This document shows positions 41,212 through 43,638 of a stretch of DNA of 43,638 nt, piece by piece (the first letter of the stretch is position 1; every line of letters starts with the position of its first letter). Under the pieces are notes generated by a model, which was not told the DNA's origin, did not search any database, and worked only from the letters and a program-made list of their open reading frames with translations. The DNA is taken from the NCBI RefSeq assembly GCF_016803395.1, contig NZ_JAEVHL010000028.1:1-43638 (forward strand), given 5' to 3'. The stretch comes from Micromonospora tarensis. GTDB taxonomy: Bacteria; Actinomycetota; Actinomycetes; Mycobacteriales; Micromonosporaceae. The position numbers were made by a program, and so were the translations under genes.

Positions 41212-41507
41212 GCGTCTACGGCCGGGCAACGGTGTTCGCCGACCGGGTCCGGCTGACCTTCGCTGACGCTCAGCTGACTTTCGCCCGTCACCCCAACCCG
41301 GCTGGCCGGGCGGACACACCGCTGACCAGCGGTGGAGCGCTTCCAGCAGAAAGGGACGACCCCCGTCGGGGGGAGACGGGGGTCGTCGAAGGTTCGGCTC
41401 CGGGGGGGTCGAGCCGAACCACTCAGCGGTCACGGGGGGTGCAACCGCCGAGGGTCTTGTCTGTTGTCGAGGATGTGAAATCTCGTCGTACGGACAAGTC
41501 TGCCTGA
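41208..41507 (+). CDS. Small hypothetical protein running into repeat B
   Basis: 99 residues from ATG 41208. The first ~38 residues (SVYGRATVFADRVRLTFADA) fit the compact style of the neighbours, but from 41323 the frame crosses the 52-bp repeat and two strong hairpins. The real protein may have been longer or different before the repeat arrived, or the frame may simply read through the terminator. The ATGA overlap supports the start. Confidence 0.45.
   Translation: MSVYGRATVFADRVRLTFADAQLTFARHPNPAGRADTPLTSGGALPAERDDPRRGETGVVEGSAPGGSSRTTQRSRGVQPPRVLSVVEDVKSRRTDKSA
41323..41374. repeat. Direct repeat, copy B
   Basis: The second copy of the 52-base repeat found at 30210-30261 (50/52 identical, same orientation). 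In this copy the right arm of the hairpin follows directly, so it looks like the more complete version. Confidence 0.85.
41355..41420 (+). terminator. Two consecutive hairpins ending the small operon
   Basis: GACGACCCCCGTC (41355-41367) pairs perfectly with 41375-41387 around a 7-base G-rich loop. Three bases on, GGTTCGGCTC (41391-41400) pairs with GAGCCGAACC (41411-41420). Weaker stems follow, e.g. GAGTGG/CCACTC at 41524-41543. Strong tandem terminators are the simplest reading. Confidence 0.7.
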
Positions 41508-41663
41508 GCGGGCCCGTCACGTCGAGTGGTGTCGACTCCACTCACTGCGAAAATCTCCTCGCGGAGTGTGAGCGCGATCACGCGGAGCGGAGGTGGTGGC
41601 GCCAGCCCGCAGGTCTGAGGGGTGGCATGACCCCGGGCACCCGCCGACGATAGACCATCCGGC

Positions 41664-41669
41664 TAGACT
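41664..41669 (+). promoter_or_regulatory. -10 box for leaderless HAD transcript
   Basis: TAGACT lies 8 bases before the GTG at 41678, the spacing at which transcription would start on the start codon itself. There is no ribosome site, as in many leaderless actinobacterial genes. Confidence 0.5.
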
Positions 41670-41677
41670 TTCGCGCC

Positions 41678-42484
41678 GTGGGCCGAAGTGCCGCTTTCTT
41701 CGATCTGGACAAGACCGTCATCGCCAAGTCGAGCGCCCTGGCGTTCGGTCGGCCGTTCTACCGGGACGGGCTGATCACTCGGCGTGACGTGGTCAAGTCG
41801 GCGTACGCGCAGCTGATGTTCCGGCTGGGCGGCACCGACGAGCAGACCATGGCCCGAACACGGGACTACCTGGCCGCGCTCTGCAAGGGCTGGCAGGTGG
41901 AGCAGGTCCGCCAGATCGTCGCGGAGACGCTCCACGAGCTGATCAACCCCTACGTGTACGCCGAAGCCGCCGCGCTGATCGAGGAGCACCAGGCGGCCGG
42001 GCGGGACGTGGTGCTGGTCTCGGCGTCCGGCGAGGAGATGGTCCGGCCGATCGGCGAGCTGCTCGGGGTGACGGATGTGATCGCCACCCGGATGGCGGTC
42101 CGGGACGGCCGGTACAGCGGTGAGGTCGAGTTCTACGCGGCCGGCCCGAGCAAGGTCGAGGCGGTCAGCGAGCTGGCCGCCGCCCGGGACTACGACCTGG
42201 CTGACTCGTACGCCTACTCCGACTCGTACAGCGACCGTCCGCTGTTGGAGTGCGTCGGCCACCCGAGCGTGGTCAATCCGGACCGGCAGCTGCGCAAGCT
42301 GGCCTCGGAGAACGCCTGGCCGGTGCTGGAGTTCCGGCACCCGATTCCGCTGGGTCGACGGCTGCGGGAACGTCCCGCGGTGCCGGTGGCCGCGGCGGCC
42401 CTGGGCGTCGGGGTGGGCGTGGCCATCGGCATCGCCTGGTATGGCCGGCACCGGCGTACCCGCGCCGCCGCCACCACCGCCTGA
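41678..42484 (+). CDS. HAD superfamily IB hydrolase (SerB-like), membrane-anchored
   Basis: 268 residues from GTG 41678. Motif I is AAFFDLDKTVIAKSSALAF (nucleophile Asp9, Asp11), motif II VLVSASGEEMVRPI, motif III/IV around AAGPSKVEAV and YSDSYSDRPLLECVGHPSVV. The C-terminus has a hydrophobic segment (VPVAAAALGVGVGVAIGIAW) followed by basic residues, so it is probably held at the membrane. It is the likely counterpart of Rv3661 in M. tuberculosis, which I recall as lying next to Rv3660c (Ssd). Phosphatase activity is expected; the substrate is unknown. Confidence 0.87.
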   Translation: MGRSAAFFDLDKTVIAKSSALAFGRPFYRDGLITRRDVVKSAYAQLMFRLGGTDEQTMARTRDYLAALCKGWQVEQVRQIVAETLHELINPYVYAEAAALIEEHQAAGRDVVLVSASGEEMVRPIGELLGVTDVIATRMAVRDGRYSGEVEFYAAGPSKVEAVSELAAARDYDLADSYAYSDSYSDRPLLECVGHPSVVNPDRQLRKLASENAWPVLEFRHPIPLGRRLRERPAVPVAAAALGVGVGVAIGIAWYGRHRRTRAAATTA

Positions 42485-42557
42485 TCCCCACGACTGATCG
42501 CGGCAGGACGTCGTCACCACCCGAACCGCCTGGTAGGGCCGCCGCCGGCGTACCCGA

Positions 42558-42577
42558 GACCGCCAGGGCGGGCGGTC
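42558..42577 (-). terminator. Short stem at the Fic-like stop codon
   Basis: GACCGCC (42558-42564) pairs with GGCGGTC (42571-42577) around a 6-base loop; on the reverse strand it begins inside the stop codon of the Fic-like gene. It may end transcription in both directions between the convergent genes. Confidence 0.45.
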
Positions 42578-43322
42578 AGGCGGCGGCGAGGATCTCGTCG
42601 CCGATGACGGTGAGCTGGTCGGCGCCGACCTCGACGGCCGCCATGTAGTGGCGCAGCCAGGAGCGCAGCCCGTCCGGTGTGCCGGTGGCGAACGCGCCCG
42701 CCGAGCCGACGTACTCGGGCTCCCGCTCGCGGTGGCCGACGTCGACGGCGAGCAGGCCACGCGGGTCGAGGCCGCTGGCGAGCAGCACCAGGCGGGCGGC
42801 CCCCCGGGCCACCACGCCGGACGGGCCGGCGAACGGGCGGAGGTTCAACAGCTCCCCGTGTACGACCGCGGCGAGCACCAACGGGGAGACCTTCGTGCCA
42901 CCGGCGACCAGCCCGGCGAGCCCGTCCAGCCGGGTGGCGACCACCGGGTCGGCCACCGGACGGCCCAGCTCGGCTTCCGGCACGATGCCCCGCGCGGCGA
43001 GGACGTGCAGCTTCGCCAACGCCTGCCGGGGCGCCTTCGGCCACAGCTCGCTCAGACCGGGTAGCGCCCCGGCGACCCGCAACGCCCCTTGCAGCACGGG
43101 GTCGGTGACGGTGCCGGCCCGGACCGCCTCGCGTTCGTGCCCGACGCCCTCCAGAGCGGCGCTGGCCACCGCGGAGCGGAGACTGACCTCGGCCGCCACC
43201 TGGCCACCGTTTCGACGCAGCGCCCGGTGCCCGAGCGCCTTGTCGAACCGCTCGCGCGCCTGCTCGACGGCGGCGGCGATGTCGGCGAGCGCGAGCAGGG
43301 GCGCGAGCGGGTCGGTGGTCAC
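42576..43322 (-). CDS. Degenerate Fic/DOC-like protein
   Basis: 248 residues. EVSLRSAVASAALEGVGHER resembles the N-terminal Ser-x-x-Ile-Glu-Gly region of Fic proteins. The would-be catalytic motif is LRPFAGPSGVVARGAARLVL in place of HPFxxGNGRxxR: the catalytic His is Arg, and the Gly-Asn-Gly-Arg turn is Pro-Ser-Gly-Val. It is therefore unlikely to transfer AMP and may be a structural or binding relative. Gene databases often call such proteins oxidoreductases without evidence. It is convergent with the HAD-IB gene. Confidence 0.6.
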   Translation of the reverse strand: MTTDPLAPLLALADIAAAVEQARERFDKALGHRALRRNGGQVAAEVSLRSAVASAALEGVGHEREAVRAGTVTDPVLQGALRVAGALPGLSELWPKAPRQALAKLHVLAARGIVPEAELGRPVADPVVATRLDGLAGLVAGGTKVSPLVLAAVVHGELLNLRPFAGPSGVVARGAARLVLLASGLDPRGLLAVDVGHREREPEYVGSAGAFATGTPDGLRSWLRHYMAAVEVGADQLTVIGDEILAAA

Positions 43323-43482
43323 CCCGCCACGCTAGCGACCCGCCCGGGCGCGGCGGGTCGCACCCGCCCGCAACGCGACCGGCACCACCCGCCCCGGCGC
43401 GACCGTCCCTCAACCCGGTGCGCTCTCCCTCGCCCAACGCATCCTCCCCTCGACCCGGCGCGCCCTCTCCCCGACCCGGCTT

Positions 43483-43555
43483 ATCAACACGCGTTCCTGG
43501 AAGTCGGGGCATCCAGGCCAGTAGGACACCCCGTTTTCCAGGAACCCGTGTTGAT
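43483..43555. repeat. 27-bp imperfect inverted repeat
   Basis: The arm ATCAACACGCGTTCCTGGAA (43483-43502, continuing to 43509) matches the reverse complement of 43529-43555 at 24 of 27 positions, with a 19-base loop. It lies in a gene-free C-rich stretch upstream of the Fic-like gene. It resembles a dispersed palindromic intergenic element. Confidence 0.7.
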
Positions 43556-43586
43556 CAAGCACCGGACCGAGCGCGGACCGCAAGCC

Positions 43587-43638
43587 GGGGGCGGAAGGCC
43601 CGGGGGCGGAAGGCCCGGGGGCGGAAGGCCCGGGGCGG
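43587..43638. repeat. 15-bp tandem repeat at the window edge
   Basis: GGGGGCGGAAGGCCC occurs three times in tandem (43587, 43602, 43617), then a partial fourth copy is cut by the window end. The true copy number cannot be seen. The region 43323-43638 has no supported gene. Confidence 0.85.

Noticed and set aside
41423..41600. Possible structured RNA between the small operon and the HAD gene
   Set aside because: Several short stems exist, but after the two terminators they look like ordinary GC-rich pairing, and I could not match a known RNA family.
43587..43638. Possible CRISPR array at the right edge
   Set aside because: The 15-bp units are directly adjacent with no spacers, so it is a simple tandem repeat.
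1..43638. tRNA or rRNA genes as an integration target for the island
   Set aside because: I looked for cloverleaf-like sequence with a T-loop (GGTTCGAAT-type) near both repeat copies and elsewhere and saw none convincing.

Overview
The window is very GC-rich with Actinobacteria-type codon use. Its core gene order (topA, helicase, Tad pilus genes, Ssd, HAD-IB phosphatase), its MFS/thymidylate-kinase fusion and its pyrophosphate-energised proton pump suggest a Micromonosporaceae chromosome, most likely Micromonospora. That assignment is an inference from gene content; no rRNA, tRNA or CRISPR array was seen.

Layout. 0-9 kb: a membrane-transporter/dTMP kinase fusion, a PLP fold-III amino-acid aldolase, a TetR regulator divergent from a sugar-lactone oxidase, and a coupled four-gene operon (TetR, small monooxygenase-like protein, quinone reductase, SGNH esterase). 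9-17 kb: topA with a lysine-rich tail, a hypothetical protein coupled to a lipoprotein, hppA, and a STAS/anti-sigma pair. 17-21 kb: an MrfA-type helicase, a 69-residue protein behind a CebR-like operator, and a LURP-one-related protein. 21-26.7 kb: a tightly overlapping Tad/Flp pilus operon (Ssd, TadA, TadB, TadC, DUF4244 pilin, TadE, TadE-like) with two DnaA-box sequences upstream; tadA has an apparent frameshift near its 3' end.

26.7-41.6 kb is an accessory segment placed between Ssd and the HAD-IB gene, which I recall as neighbours in Mycobacterium tuberculosis (Rv3660c/Rv3661). It holds a sigma factor with a CU044_5270 protein, a SUKH protein, a Rid-family protein, an integrase remnant, a frameshifted HTH gene, a Schlafen/AlbA_2 protein, a broken IS110 element, a frameshifted membrane protein, a DUF262-HEPN gene pair, a GNAT gene with a doubtful 5' end, and an XRE-TPR regulator divergent from four coupled small genes. 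Much of it is visibly lower in GC: a 60-base sample at 33001 is 45% and one at 31561 is 53%, by hand count. A 52-bp direct repeat (50/52 identical) brackets 30.2-41.4 kb.

Best candidate for a little-described system: the DUF262-HEPN operon at 36166-37811, near a Schlafen-type protein inside this island. Core synteny resumes with the HAD-IB gene and a degenerate Fic-like protein. Six genes or remnants show apparent one-base frameshifts, so both sequencing error and real decay must be kept in mind.
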